Source of the DNA: Pseudomonadota bacterium
Lineage (GTDB): Bacteria > Pseudomonadota > Gammaproteobacteria > Burkholderiales > Burkholderiaceae_C
Length of the DNA: 64,000 nucleotides
Assembly (NCBI GenBank): GCA_031119395.1
Contig: JAVHYA010000006.1
Coordinates: 1-64,000, forward strand
Direction: 5' to 3'
Part shown: in pieces, positions 1 through 9,445 of the stretch
Position numbering within the stretch: position 1 is the first letter of the stretch
How the letters are laid out: the number at the start of each line of letters is the position of its first letter
Translations under genes and position numbers: made by a program
The notes under the pieces: model-generated
What the model was told of the DNA's origin: nothing
Databases searched by the model: none
The model's input: the letters and a program-made list of their open reading frames with translations, nothing else

Positions 1-350
1 GTTTGAAGCGCGGTCTTTCCACTCGGTTCCATATCTTTTAGGCCCTCTGCCCGGTTGTGACTAAGCCTGCAAGTGAACGGCAGCTCTTGGCCGAGAGCGG
101 CCGACTGAGAGGATAGCGCGAAGGTCGGCTACCGCTGCTCAGCACTCATCAGCCACCCACAGCCAGCCGCTGAATCCAGAGCAGCAGCACGTCGATCGCT
201 GCGACGACCTAGGCACCCCTTTGCCACCTGCGCAACCGCAACGCCCGCACCGGCAATGCGCACGCCCCCGCCACCGGCTGCCTCAACTCGCACGCCACCC
301 CACCCACACAGAACACCACCGACATCAGCCACCGCCGCATCCGCCCGGCG

Positions 351-1103
351 CTAGTCATCCGCCGCCTCCACCTGCACCGAAAACACATACCCCTCGCTGC
401 GCACCGTCTTGATGTATCGCGGCTCGCGGGCGTCGTCGCGCAGGCACTTGCGCAGGCGGCTCACCATGAGGTCGATGGAACGCTCGAAGAGCTCGGCCTC
501 GCGGCCCTGGGTGATGGTGAGGATCTGGTCGCGGTTGAGCACTTTCTGCGGGTGCTCGAGGAAGACGCGCAGCAGCCGGTACTCGGCGCCGCTCAACGAC
601 ACGACCACGCCGTCGGCATCGAGCAGGTGGCGCTCGACGGTGTCGAGCCGCCAGTCGCCGAACACGAGCCAGCGCGCCTCGTCGCCATCGGCGCGGCGCA
701 GGTTGGGCGGCAGCATGCGGGTGCGGCGCAGCACGGCACGCAGGCGGGCCAGCAGTTCGCGCGCCGCGAAGGGCTTGGGCAGGTAGTCGTCGGCGCCCAT
801 CTCCAGGCCCAGGATGCGGTCGGCTTCGTCGCCGCGCGCGGTGAGCATCAGGATGGGCAGCGCCTTGTGCTTGCCGGCGCGCAGGTCGCGGCACAGGGTC
901 AGGCCGTCCTCGCCGGGCAGCATCAGGTCGAGGATCACCAGGTCGAACGGCCCCGATTGCTCCAGCGCGATGCGCATGTGCCGGCCGGTGGGCACGGCGG
1001 TCACCCGCAGGCCGTTCTTGACCAGGTACGCGCTGATCAGCTCGCGGATCTCGCGGTCGTCGTCGACGATCAGGATGTGATCGCCAGAAAGTGCGGCAGA
1101 CAT
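351..1103 (-). CDS. OmpR-family DNA-binding response regulator
   Basis: Translation MSAALSGDHILIVDDDREIRELIS...LVILDLMLPGEDG...K-P receiver plus C-terminal winged helix (SGAEYRLLRVFL...YIKTVRSEGYVF). Start trimmed from the longer ORF 351..2102. Confidence 0.93.
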   Translation of the reverse strand: MSAALSGDHILIVDDDREIRELISAYLVKNGLRVTAVPTGRHMRIALEQSGPFDLVILDLMLPGEDGLTLCRDLRAGKHKALPILMLTARGDEADRILGLEMGADDYLPKPFAARELLARLRAVLRRTRMLPPNLRRADGDEARWLVFGDWRLDTVERHLLDADGVVVSLSGAEYRLLRVFLEHPQKVLNRDQILTITQGREAELFERSIDLMVSRLRKCLRDDAREPRYIKTVRSEGYVFSVQVEAADD

Positions 1104-1144
1104 CGGGGCGTTGTCCTCTTCTTCGTCTCTTCTTGCGGCGCGGT

Positions 1145-2518
1145 TCAGGGGGGCGGCACGGGCACGCGCAGACGCGCCTCGAGCCCGCGTCGCCCCTCGC
1201 GGTGGTGCAGGCTCAGCGTGGCGCCCATCGACAGCGCGAGCTGGTGCGCGATGGCCAGGCCCAGGCCGGTGCCGCCGGTGTCGCGGCTGCGCGAGCCCTC
1301 GACGCGGTAGAAGGGCTGCAGCACGGCAGCCAGCTGGTCGTGCGGGATGCCGGGGCCCTCGTCGCGCACGGCGACGACCACCGCCTCGGCCTCGCGCACC
1401 AGCGCCACGTCGACCGGCGTGCCCTCGCCGTACTTGAGGGCGTTGTCGACCAGGTTGCCGACGATGCGGCGCAGCGCGTGGGGCGCGGCGCTGATCGGGC
1501 CGGTGGCCTCGCCGCCGAAGCGCACGGGCTGGCCGGTGTCGGCGTAGTCGTTGACCAGGCTTTCGACCAGCGCAGCCAGGTCGATGCGGCGCGCCGGTTC
1601 GCCGGTGCCGTGCAGGGTGCGTGCATAGCCCACGCCCTCCTTCACCAGCGTGTGCATGGCGTCGAGGTCGGCGCGGAACCGGTCGCGCTCGGGCAGCTGG
1701 TCGTCGTCCAGCAGGTCCAGGCGCAGGCGCATGCGGGTGATGGGCGTCTGCAGGTCGTGCGAGATGGCGGCCAGGATCTGCACGCGCTCGTCGACGTAGC
1801 CGGCCAGCCGGCGCTGCATGGCGTTGAAGGCGCGCGCGGCGCGTGCCACCTCGGCGGGGCCCTGCTCGTCGACGACCGCAGGCCGCAGGTCGGGCCCCAG
1901 GCCGTCGGCCGCGTCGGCCAGGCGTGCCAGCGGTCGGGTGACCAGGCGCGCGGCCCAGGCAGCGGCCAGGGCCAGCACGACGAGCTGCGCCACCAGCAGC
2001 CACAGCACCCAGTCCGACACCGGCATGGGCACGCGCCGCGCCAGCACATAGAGGCTGCTGCCATCGCCGAGGCCGACCTGCAGGCGCGCGGCGTTGGGCC
2101 ACTGGGTCGCCTCGCCGATGGCCAGCACCGGGTACGGCTTGAGCGCCTCCACGATGACGTCGACGAAGCGCCGCATCGCCGGCGCCGAGGGCGGCGGCGT
2201 GTCGACGGTGCCGCCGAGCGCGAAGCGGTAGTTGGGCCGTTCGAGCCGGTCGAGCCAGGCCGCCCGTTCGCCGGCGGGCAGACGGTCCAGCACGGCCACC
2301 GAACTGGCGATGTCGCGCTCGATGCCGCTGAGCATCAGCGCCTGCATGGCCTGGCCGCGCTCGTAGCGGATGGCCACGAAGGTGAGCCCCTGTGCCAGGG
2401 CCATCGCCAGCACGACCACCAACGTGACGCGCGCGGCCAGCGTGCGCGGCAGCAGGCGCCGCCGGCCGCGCGCGGGCGTGGCGGCGTCGATGGCGGTGGA
2501 GCCGGCGGGCAGGACCAT
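1145..2518 (-). CDS. Sensor histidine kinase (HAMP/HisKA/HATPase), partner of the adjacent regulator
   Basis: H-box ISHDLQTPITRMRLRL, N/G boxes (NLVDNALKYG, DEGPGIP, GTGLGLAI), N-terminal TM segments. Start chosen at MVLPAGST; ORF extends to 2629. Confidence 0.92.
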   Translation of the reverse strand: MVLPAGSTAIDAATPARGRRRLLPRTLAARVTLVVVLAMALAQGLTFVAIRYERGQAMQALMLSGIERDIASSVAVLDRLPAGERAAWLDRLERPNYRFALGGTVDTPPPSAPAMRRFVDVIVEALKPYPVLAIGEATQWPNAARLQVGLGDGSSLYVLARRVPMPVSDWVLWLLVAQLVVLALAAAWAARLVTRPLARLADAADGLGPDLRPAVVDEQGPAEVARAARAFNAMQRRLAGYVDERVQILAAISHDLQTPITRMRLRLDLLDDDQLPERDRFRADLDAMHTLVKEGVGYARTLHGTGEPARRIDLAALVESLVNDYADTGQPVRFGGEATGPISAAPHALRRIVGNLVDNALKYGEGTPVDVALVREAEAVVVAVRDEGPGIPHDQLAAVLQPFYRVEGSRSRDTGGTGLGLAIAHQLALSMGATLSLHHREGRRGLEARLRVPVPPP

Positions 2519-2528
2519 GGTGCGGCGC

Positions 2529-2948
2529 TCAGGCGAGCGAGAGTTCGACCGCGATGTTGCCGCGGGTCGCCTTCGAGTAGGGGCAGATGAGGTGGGCGCC
2601 GTCGACGATCTCGCGCGCCTGCGCGGCATCGATGCCCGGCAGGCTCACGCGCAGCCGGGCCTGCAGCCGGAAGCCGTCCTCGCCCGAGGCGAGGTCGACC
2701 TCGGCATCGACCGCCACGCCGGTCGGCAACGCCACGCCGGCCTGCTGCGCCGCGCGCCGCATGGCCCCGATGAAGCAGGCCGACCAGCCGGCAGCGAAGA
2801 GCTGCTCGGGGTTGGTGCCGACCCCCGTGCCGCCCGGTGGCGTGAGGCGCACGTCGAGCCGGCCGTCGTCGCTGCGCGCCGCGCCGTCGCGACCGCCGCT
2901 CGTGTGGGTCTTGCCGGTGTAGATCACCTTCGAGTCGTCCTGGGCCAT
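2529..2948 (-). CDS. ohr: Organic hydroperoxide resistance protein, Ohr/OsmC family
   Basis: Start KVIYTGKTHTSGGRDG, two catalytic Cys contexts GWSACFIGAM and CPYSKATRGNI typical of Ohr. Confidence 0.92.
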   Translation of the reverse strand: MAQDDSKVIYTGKTHTSGGRDGAARSDDGRLDVRLTPPGGTGVGTNPEQLFAAGWSACFIGAMRRAAQQAGVALPTGVAVDAEVDLASGEDGFRLQARLRVSLPGIDAAQAREIVDGAHLICPYSKATRGNIAVELSLA

Positions 2949-3122
2949 GGAAGCATCTCCTTCGTCAATGCAGAGGGTCGAACAGAAGGCCGCGATTCTG
3001 GGCGCCGAAGGGCGCGCGGGCGGCCGCGGGTCTGTCGCTCTGTAGAGGAAGGCGAAGTGGACACAGTACGTTACCTGCCGACGGCCCAGGGCGCGGGCTG
3101 CCAGTGCGCCTGCGTTGCCGAA

Positions 3123-3188
3123 TTGCTATCGAATCGATAGCTGTCAGCGCAGGCGGGACGGGCGCTGCAGGCACTTTTCTGCCTGAAA
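3123..3188 (+). repeat. Intergenic hairpin repeat, copy A
   Basis: TTGCTATCGAATCGATAGCTGTCAGCGCAGGCGGGACGGGCGCTGCAGGCACTTTTC. Confidence 0.75.
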
Positions 3189-3206
3189 AGCGCCGGGCCG
3201 CATCGC

Positions 3207-3797
3207 TCAATAGGGCGGGGCCTGCGTCGCCCGCTGCACGCGCGCCGCGTTCGTCCACCAGGCCAGGTCGTCGGCCCAGCGCGGGAAGGCGCGCTTCAGG
3301 CTCGCACCCGCATCGCCCGTCGGCTCGCCCTGCGCGTCCAGCGTCTGCGAGATCGGGCCCACCGCCAGCGTGCTGGAGACGACGACCATGCCCATCTCCG
3401 ACAGGATCGAATGCCAGGCGGTGCCCGAACGCACGCCCGAGAAGCGCCCGGCCGAATAGCTGGCGATGGCGGCGGGCCGCCAGAACCACTCCTCCAGGAA
3501 GTGGTCGGTGAGGTTCTTCAGCCCCGGCTGCACGCCCCAGTTGTATTCGCCGGTGACGAAGACGAAGGCGTCGGCCGCGCGGATCTTGCCGGCCAGCGTT
3601 TCGAGCGCCTCGGGCGCCTGGCCCTTGGGATGTTCCTTGTACATGCGGTCCAGCATCGGCAGGCCGACCGCCTTGGCGTCGATGAAGTCGACGTTCGCGC
3701 CGCGGGCGCGCAGGCCCTCGACGATGAAGTCCGCGAGGCGAATGCCCATGCGGTCGGACCGGTACGACCCGTAGAAGACGAGGATGTTGTCGGGCAT
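3207..3797 (-). CDS. NADPH-dependent FMN reductase family protein
   Basis: Flavodoxin-like fold; FYGSYRSDRMGIRLADF... and VFVTGEYNWGVQPGLKNLTDHF. Confidence 0.85.
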   Translation of the reverse strand: MPDNILVFYGSYRSDRMGIRLADFIVEGLRARGANVDFIDAKAVGLPMLDRMYKEHPKGQAPEALETLAGKIRAADAFVFVTGEYNWGVQPGLKNLTDHFLEEWFWRPAAIASYSAGRFSGVRSGTAWHSILSEMGMVVVSSTLAVGPISQTLDAQGEPTGDAGASLKRAFPRWADDLAWWTNAARVQRATQAPPY

Positions 3798-3842
3798 GGA
3801 AGGCTCCTTGGCGATTCAGCCCGGCATCATCTCAGCCCTTGC

Positions 3843-4646
3843 TCATCGGCGCTTGGCGCTCTCGCGTTCGGCCCACTGCTGCCCCATCCGGCGCGCGTGC
3901 CGCTCCATCGCCTGCACCAGCCGCGGCACCCGCTCGTCGGGCAGGCGGTCCTTGATGGCGGTGACGGCGAGGCCGGCCAGCACGGTGCCCTGCGGATGGT
4001 GCACCGGCACCGCCAGCGCGCGCGTGCCGGGCACGATGCCGGGCGACGCGTAGGCATAGCCGCGGCGCTGCAACACGCGCAACCGCTGGCGCAGTTCGTC
4101 GGGCTCGATGCGCAGGGCACGCAGGCGGCGCACGTTGCGCTGGATGGTGGCCGCGCGTTCGTCCTCCGGCAGGCTGCCCAGCAGCACGAGGCCGCTCACG
4201 CCCACGCCGAGCGGCCGCCGCGCGCCCACCTCGATCGACAGCACCTTCACGGCATAGCTGCCCGGATGCCGCGCGAGGCAGACCGAGTCGTCGCCGTTGC
4301 GGATGGTGAGGAAGCAGGTCTCGCCTTCGGCCTCGGCGAGCGCCTGCAGGTGCGGCGCTGCCACCGCGCGCAGGGGAAAGCCGGCCGAGCGCGCCAGGCC
4401 CATCAGCGAGACTTCGCCGCCGATCAGGTAGCGGCGCGTCGTGGCGTCCTGCTCCACCGCCCCCTCTTCCATCAGGACCTGCAGGAGCCGGTGCACCGTG
4501 GCGCGGTTCAGGCCGGTGGCCTGCGCCACGTCCAGCAGGCGCACGCCATGCTCCTGCCCCGCCGCCACGATGCGCAGCACCGCCAGCGCGCGTCGCACCG
4601 ACTGCGCGCCGGCGGTGGGGGCGGACTCGGCGGCTGCAGCGGCCAT
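3843..4646 (-). CDS. IclR-family transcriptional regulator
   Basis: N-terminal HTH (SVRRALAVLRIVAAGQEHGVRLLDVAQATGLNRATVHRLLQVL) and IclR effector domain. Start trimmed to MAAAAAESA. Confidence 0.88.
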   Translation of the reverse strand: MAAAAAESAPTAGAQSVRRALAVLRIVAAGQEHGVRLLDVAQATGLNRATVHRLLQVLMEEGAVEQDATTRRYLIGGEVSLMGLARSAGFPLRAVAAPHLQALAEAEGETCFLTIRNGDDSVCLARHPGSYAVKVLSIEVGARRPLGVGVSGLVLLGSLPEDERAATIQRNVRRLRALRIEPDELRQRLRVLQRRGYAYASPGIVPGTRALAVPVHHPQGTVLAGLAVTAIKDRLPDERVPRLVQAMERHARRMGQQWAERESAKRR

Positions 4647-4660
4647 CGGCAGCGAAAGGA

Positions 4661-5278
4661 TCAGACCACCGACTTGGCCGTCTGCTGCATGCGCCGCAGC
4701 GTGACGATGCGGCCGAGCGTCGCGTAGTTGGGCCCGCCGATGCGGCACACCGGGTCGAGCGCCAGCGTCTCGACCTTGCCGTCGTGCATGAGCCCGTCGC
4801 GCAGATGGAAGCGCGTCACCTCGCCGACGATGAACTCCGCGCCGGTCTCGCCGAAGGGGATGACCTGCGACAGCCGGCACTCCATGGCCACCGGCGCGTC
4901 GCGCAGGCGGGGCACCGCCACCGTCTCGCAGGGCACGGTGGCCAGGCCCAGCAGTTCGGCTTCGCTCACGTCCTCGGGATGCTCCTCGCTGCTCTCGTGG
5001 ATGGCGTTGAGCTGCGCCGAATCGCCGATGTGGACCACGTACTCGCCGCGGCTGTGGATGTGGGCGCCGGTGTCCTTGCGGCGCCCGGCCTTGCGCCCGA
5101 CGTTCACGCCCAGCATCGGCGGCTTGTTCGACACGAAGGTGAAGCAGGAGAAGGGCGCGAGGTTGACCACGCCGGAAGGCGACAGCGTGCTGATCCAGGC
5201 GATCGGCCGCGGCACGACCAGGCCGCTGAGCAGGCGGTAGGTGGCTTCGGGGGTGAGGGTGTGCGGTTCGATCTGCAT
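4661..5278 (-). CDS. Flavin reductase-like domain protein (FMN-binding split barrel)
   Basis: YRLLSGLVVPRPIAWISTLSPSGVVNLAPFSCFTFVSNKPPMLGVNVG typical of the flavin reductase family; start at MQIEPHTL (5278) or MRTMQIE upstream. Confidence 0.85.
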   Translation of the reverse strand: MQIEPHTLTPEATYRLLSGLVVPRPIAWISTLSPSGVVNLAPFSCFTFVSNKPPMLGVNVGRKAGRRKDTGAHIHSRGEYVVHIGDSAQLNAIHESSEEHPEDVSEAELLGLATVPCETVAVPRLRDAPVAMECRLSQVIPFGETGAEFIVGEVTRFHLRDGLMHDGKVETLALDPVCRIGGPNYATLGRIVTLRRMQQTAKSVV

Positions 5279-5320
5279 GGTCCGCATTGTGGACGCGACC
5301 GCGTGCAGGCGCGAAGCCGG

Positions 5321-5341
5321 AAAGTCCACATCATGGACTTT
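5321..5341. promoter_or_regulatory. Candidate IclR-type operator
   Basis: Perfect 8-bp inverted repeat AAAGTCCA-CATCA-TGGACTTT between the divergent flavin reductase and Bug genes. Confidence 0.6.
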
Positions 5342-5433
5342 TCGGCCAACTTGGCGTTGCGGGCCACCGGCCCTTGTTCCTACAGTGGGGACATCGCGAA
5401 CGCTGCACGAGCAGCCCAACGGAGACATCTTCC

Positions 5434-6423
5434 ATGCATCGACTCAAGGCCCTCGGCCTGGCCGCGACCGTCGGCTTCGGCCTGCTTCTTTCCACCCACG
5501 CCGCGCAGGCGCAGAACCCCGCCGCCTGGCCCGACAAGCCCGTGCGCCTGGTGCTGCCCTACCCGCCCGGCGGCAACGTCGACGGCGCGGCCCGCATCAT
5601 CAGCGACCAGCTGCAGGCCATCTTCAAGCAGCCTTTCCTGGTGGACAACAAGCCGGGCGCGGGCGGACTGATCGCGGGCGAATTCGTCGCCAAGGCCGCG
5701 CCCGACGGCTATACCTTCTTCATGGGCGCGAACGGGCCCATCCTCTTCTCGCCCACCATCTTCAAGCGCGACGTCTACGACTGGCGGCGCGACTTCGTGC
5801 CGGTGGGTTCGGTGTCGTTCACGCCGCTGGTGCTGCAGGTGAATCCCTCCACGCCCTACAAGACCATCGGCGAGCTGATCGAGGCCGGCAAGAAGCCCGG
5901 CAACAAGCTGACCATGGCCTCGCCCGGCGCCGGCACGCAGAACCACCTGGTGAGCGAATACCTGCAGCGGGAGAGCGGCAGCCACTGGACCACCGTGCAC
6001 TACAAGGGCAACGCACCGGCCACGACCGACCTGCTGGGCGGCCAGGTGAACTTCAACTTCGACCAGGTGTCGGTGGCGCAGCCCTTCATCCAGCAGGGCC
6101 GCACGCGGCCGCTGGCCGTGACCTCGCCGCAGCGCCTGCCGCAGCTGCCCGAGGTGCCCACGCTGCAGGAGTCCGGCTTCAAGGACTTCAGCACCGAGAC
6201 CTTCACCGGCATCCTGGCGCCCAAGGGCACGCCCGAGGCCATCGTGCAGAAGCTGTCGCAGGCGCTGCAGAAGATCCTGGCCGACAAGGCCGTGCAGGAG
6301 CGCTTCAACGTGCTGGGCTCGCAGGCCCGCGCGATGACGCCCGCCGAATTCACCCAGTTCCTCGACAAGGAAGACAAGCGATGGATTCCCATCATCAAGC
6401 AGGCCAACATCACGGCGCAGTGA
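5434..6423 (+). CDS. Bug-family (tripartite tricarboxylate transporter) substrate-binding protein
   Basis: Signal peptide then WPDKPVRLVLPYPPGGNVDGAARII...VDNKPGAGGLIAGEFVAKAAPDGYT, hallmark Bug motifs. Confidence 0.92.
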   Translation: MHRLKALGLAATVGFGLLLSTHAAQAQNPAAWPDKPVRLVLPYPPGGNVDGAARIISDQLQAIFKQPFLVDNKPGAGGLIAGEFVAKAAPDGYTFFMGANGPILFSPTIFKRDVYDWRRDFVPVGSVSFTPLVLQVNPSTPYKTIGELIEAGKKPGNKLTMASPGAGTQNHLVSEYLQRESGSHWTTVHYKGNAPATTDLLGGQVNFNFDQVSVAQPFIQQGRTRPLAVTSPQRLPQLPEVPTLQESGFKDFSTETFTGILAPKGTPEAIVQKLSQALQKILADKAVQERFNVLGSQARAMTPAEFTQFLDKEDKRWIPIIKQANITAQ

Positions 6424-6827
6424 CCCTCACGCGCGCCGCGCCCGCGGGCCGCACCGCCATCTACGTGGGCGGCTTCGGCCACAAGAACCCGATTCCCGCC
6501 GCCTGCCGCATCGGCCCGCTGGTCGAGAGCGGCAGCGTGCTGGGCACCGACCCGGCCACCGGCCAGATCGCCGAGGGCATCGAGGCGCAGTGCCGCCACA
6601 TGCTCGACAACCTGCGCCGCATCGTCGAGGCCGCCGGCGGCAGCACGGCCGACGTGGTCAAGGTCACGGTCTGGATGAAGGACCGCAGCCAGCGCCCCGC
6701 CCTCAACGTGCCCTGGCTCGACATGTTCCCCGACGCCGCCACGCGCCCCGCGCGCCATGCCATCCACGCACCCGAGCTCGACATGGGCAAGCTCATCGAG
6801 TGCGTGTTCACCGCCTACATCGCCTGA
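6420..6827 (+). CDS. RidA/YjgF/Rid-family protein
   Basis: IYVGGFGHKNPIPAACRIGPLVESGSVLGTDPATGQ...QCRHMLDNLRRIVEAAGGSTADVVKVTVWMKD; GTG start overlapping the upstream TGA (GTGA); an ATG at 6381 is an alternative. Confidence 0.82.
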   Translation: MTLTRAAPAGRTAIYVGGFGHKNPIPAACRIGPLVESGSVLGTDPATGQIAEGIEAQCRHMLDNLRRIVEAAGGSTADVVKVTVWMKDRSQRPALNVPWLDMFPDAATRPARHAIHAPELDMGKLIECVFTAYIA

Positions 6828-6847
6828 GCAGCCGCGAACGACCCGCC

Positions 6848-7750
6848 ATGCCCGACTACCTGCCCTTCGACCCCCATCCGCGCGCGCCGGCCCGGCCGCT
6901 GCCGCCGCTGGCCTGCGACAGCCAGTTCCACGTCTTCGGCCCGCGCGAGCGCTACCCCGTGCGCCCCGGTGCCGCCTACGAGATGCCCACCGCCACCTGG
7001 CAGGTGGCGCAGCGCCTGCATGCCACGCTGGGCATCCGGCGCGGCGTGATCGTGCAGGCCACCACGTACGGTGCCGACCACCAGGTGGTGCTCGATGCGC
7101 TGGCCGGCCTCAACGGCGACGGCCCGCGCCGCTACATGGGCTGTGCCAACGCGGCGGTGCTGATCGAGAGGGACGATGCCTACCTGCAGCAGCTGCACGC
7201 CGCCGGCGTGCGCGGTGCCCGCTTCACGCGCGGTGGCCTGGGCATCAGCTTCGGCCCCGCGGAGATGGACCGCGCGCTGGGCCGCGTGCGCGAGCTGGGC
7301 TGGTACGTGAAGGTGCAGCCCGAGCCGAACGGCGTGGCGGAGCAGATGAAGGCCTTCGCCCACCTCGATGTGCCCGTGCTCGTGGACCACATGGGCCGCG
7401 CCGACCCCGCCGCGGGCGAGGCCGATGCCAGCCTGCGCTGCCTGCTGGACCTGCTCCAGCGCGGCAACTTCTGGGTGATGCTGTCGCTGTCCGAGAAGCT
7501 CTCGCACGCCGGCGAGCCCTGGGACGACGTGGTGCCGCTGGCCCGCCGCCTGATCGCTGCCGCGCCCGAGCGCTGCGTGTGGGGCAGCGACTGGCCGCAC
7601 CCGGTCTCGGTCAGGCAGCCGCCGAACGAGGGCGCGCTGCTGGACCTGCTCATGCGTTTCGCGCCCGACGAGGCCCTGCTGCGCCGCATCCTGGTGGACA
7701 ACCCCGCCGCCTTCTTCGGCTTCGATGCCGAGGTGGAGGTGGCCGCATGA
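6848..7750 (+). CDS. TIM-barrel amidohydrolase (2-pyrone-4,6-dicarboxylate lactonase-like, COG3618 type)
   Basis: CDSQFHVFGPRERYPV...VLVDHMGR...CVWGSDWPHP...NPAAFFGF. Confidence 0.85.
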   Translation: MPDYLPFDPHPRAPARPLPPLACDSQFHVFGPRERYPVRPGAAYEMPTATWQVAQRLHATLGIRRGVIVQATTYGADHQVVLDALAGLNGDGPRRYMGCANAAVLIERDDAYLQQLHAAGVRGARFTRGGLGISFGPAEMDRALGRVRELGWYVKVQPEPNGVAEQMKAFAHLDVPVLVDHMGRADPAAGEADASLRCLLDLLQRGNFWVMLSLSEKLSHAGEPWDDVVPLARRLIAAAPERCVWGSDWPHPVSVRQPPNEGALLDLLMRFAPDEALLRRILVDNPAAFFGFDAEVEVAA

Positions 7751-8619
7751 AGCTGCTGAGCTACACCCACCAGGGGCGCGACAGCTGGGGCGCGCTCGAC
7801 GCGTCCGGCCAGGGCGTGGTCGACCTCGGCCGCCGCCTGCCCGCCATCGCCGGCGTGCGCGGACTGCTCGAAGGCGGCGCGCCCGCCCTGGCGCAGGCGC
7901 GCCAGGCATGGACCGGCGCCGCGCCCGACCTTGCATTGGCCGACGTGCAGCTGGACCTGCCCGTGCGCCAGCCGCGCGTCTTCTGCATCGGCGTCAACTA
8001 CGCGCACCGCAATGCCGAGTACAAGGACGGCAGCGACCTGCCCCGCTACCCGAGCATCTTCATGCGGGTGCCCGACTCCTTCAGCGCCCACGGCGCGCCG
8101 CTGCTGCAGCCGGCCGAGTCGCAGCAGCTGGACTACGAGGGCGAGATCGGCATCGTGATCGGCCAGGGCGGGCGGCGCATCCCGCGCGAGTCGGCACTGG
8201 CGCACATCGGCGGCCTGACCTGCATCAACGAAGGCACCATTCGCGACTGGGTGCACCATGCCAAGTTCAACGTCACGCAGGGCAAGAACTGGTTCCGCTC
8301 CGGCGCCATCGGTCCCTGGCTGGTCACGCCGGACGAGTACCCGCAGGGCCTGGGCCACCTGCGCGTGCAGACCCGCGTGAACGGCGAGACCCGCCAGGAC
8401 GACACCACCGAACACCTGATGTTCGACTTCGCCTACCTGGTGCACTACCTCTCGACCTTCACGCCGCTGCTGCCCGGCGACGTGATCGCCACCGGCACGC
8501 CCATCGGCGCCGGCATCCGCTTCGACCCGCCGCGCTTCCTGCAGCCGGGCGACGTGGTGGAGGTGGAAGTGACCGGGGTCGGCGTGCTGCGCAACGTGGT
8601 GGAGGCCGAAGCGCGATGA
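7747..8619 (+). CDS. Fumarylacetoacetate hydrolase (FAH) family protein
   Basis: [16 protein letters not shown]...[12 protein letters not shown]...[12 protein letters not shown]...[18 protein letters not shown] overlap with upstream gene. Confidence 0.9.
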   Translation: MKLLSYTHQGRDSWGALDASGQGVVDLGRRLPAIAGVRGLLEGGAPALAQARQAWTGAAPDLALADVQLDLPVRQPRVFCIGVNYAHRNAEYKDGSDLPRYPSIFMRVPDSFSAHGAPLLQPAESQQLDYEGEIGIVIGQGGRRIPRESALAHIGGLTCINEGTIRDWVHHAKFNVTQGKNWFRSGAIGPWLVTPDEYPQGLGHLRVQTRVNGETRQDDTTEHLMFDFAYLVHYLSTFTPLLPGDVIATGTPIGAGIRFDPPRFLQPGDVVEVEVTGVGVLRNVVEAEAR

Positions 8620-9434
8620 GCACCACCCTCAGCCCCGAGGCCTGCCACGACGCCGCGGTGCGCCTGGACCAGGCCGAGCGCAGCCGCGTGCCCTGCGGCC
8701 AGCTCTCGCTGGCACATCCGGGCATGACCATGGACGATGCCTACGCCATCCAGGCCGCCTGGATGGCGCTCAAGCAGCAGGCCGGCCGCACCGTCAAGGG
8801 CCACAAGATCGGCCTGACCTCCAAGGCCATGCAGCGCGCGGTGCGCATCGACGAGCCCGACTTCGGCGTGCTGCTGGACGACATGTTCTACCGCGACGGC
8901 GCGTCCATCCCGGCGGACCGGTTCCTGCAGCTCAAGGTCGAGGCCGAACTGGCCTTCGTGCTGGCCAGGCCGCTGGCCGGCCCCGACTGCACGCTCTTCG
9001 ACGTGCTCGACGCCACCGCCTACGTGGTGCCGGCGCTGGAGATCCTGGACGCCCGCATCCAGCGCGTGGACCCGGCCACCGGCCGCACGCGCACCGTGCT
9101 GGACACCATCGCCGACAACGCGGCCAATGCCGCCATCGTGCTGGGCGGGCGGCCCTTCCGGCCCGAGCAGCTGAACGTGGACATGCGCCGCATCGGCGCC
9201 ATCGTCAGCCGCAACGGCGACGTGGAGGAGACCGGCCTGGCCGCGGGCGTGCTCAACCATCCGGGCCACGGCATCGCCTGGCTGGCGAACCGGCTGCACC
9301 GGCACGGCGTGTCGCTGGCCGCGGGCGAGGTGGTGCTGGCCGGCTCCTTCATCCGGCCCATCGACGTCGCCGCCGGCGACACCATCGTGGCCGACTACGG
9401 CGATTTCGGCAGCGTGGCCTGCCACTTCAGCTGA
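8616..9434 (+). CDS. 2-oxo-hept-4-ene-1,7-dioate hydratase-like enzyme (HpaH family)
   Basis: [14 protein letters not shown]...[17 protein letters not shown]...[16 protein letters not shown]...[14 protein letters not shown] overlap with upstream gene. Confidence 0.88.
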   Translation: MSTTLSPEACHDAAVRLDQAERSRVPCGQLSLAHPGMTMDDAYAIQAAWMALKQQAGRTVKGHKIGLTSKAMQRAVRIDEPDFGVLLDDMFYRDGASIPADRFLQLKVEAELAFVLARPLAGPDCTLFDVLDATAYVVPALEILDARIQRVDPATGRTRTVLDTIADNAANAAIVLGGRPFRPEQLNVDMRRIGAIVSRNGDVEETGLAAGVLNHPGHGIAWLANRLHRHGVSLAAGEVVLAGSFIRPIDVAAGDTIVADYGDFGSVACHFS

Positions 9435-9445
9435 GGCACCGAGGC

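Noticed and set aside
1091-2590. 499-aa plus-strand ORF opposite the histidine kinase
   Set aside because: Shadow ORF of the GC-rich kinase gene; no recognisable motif.
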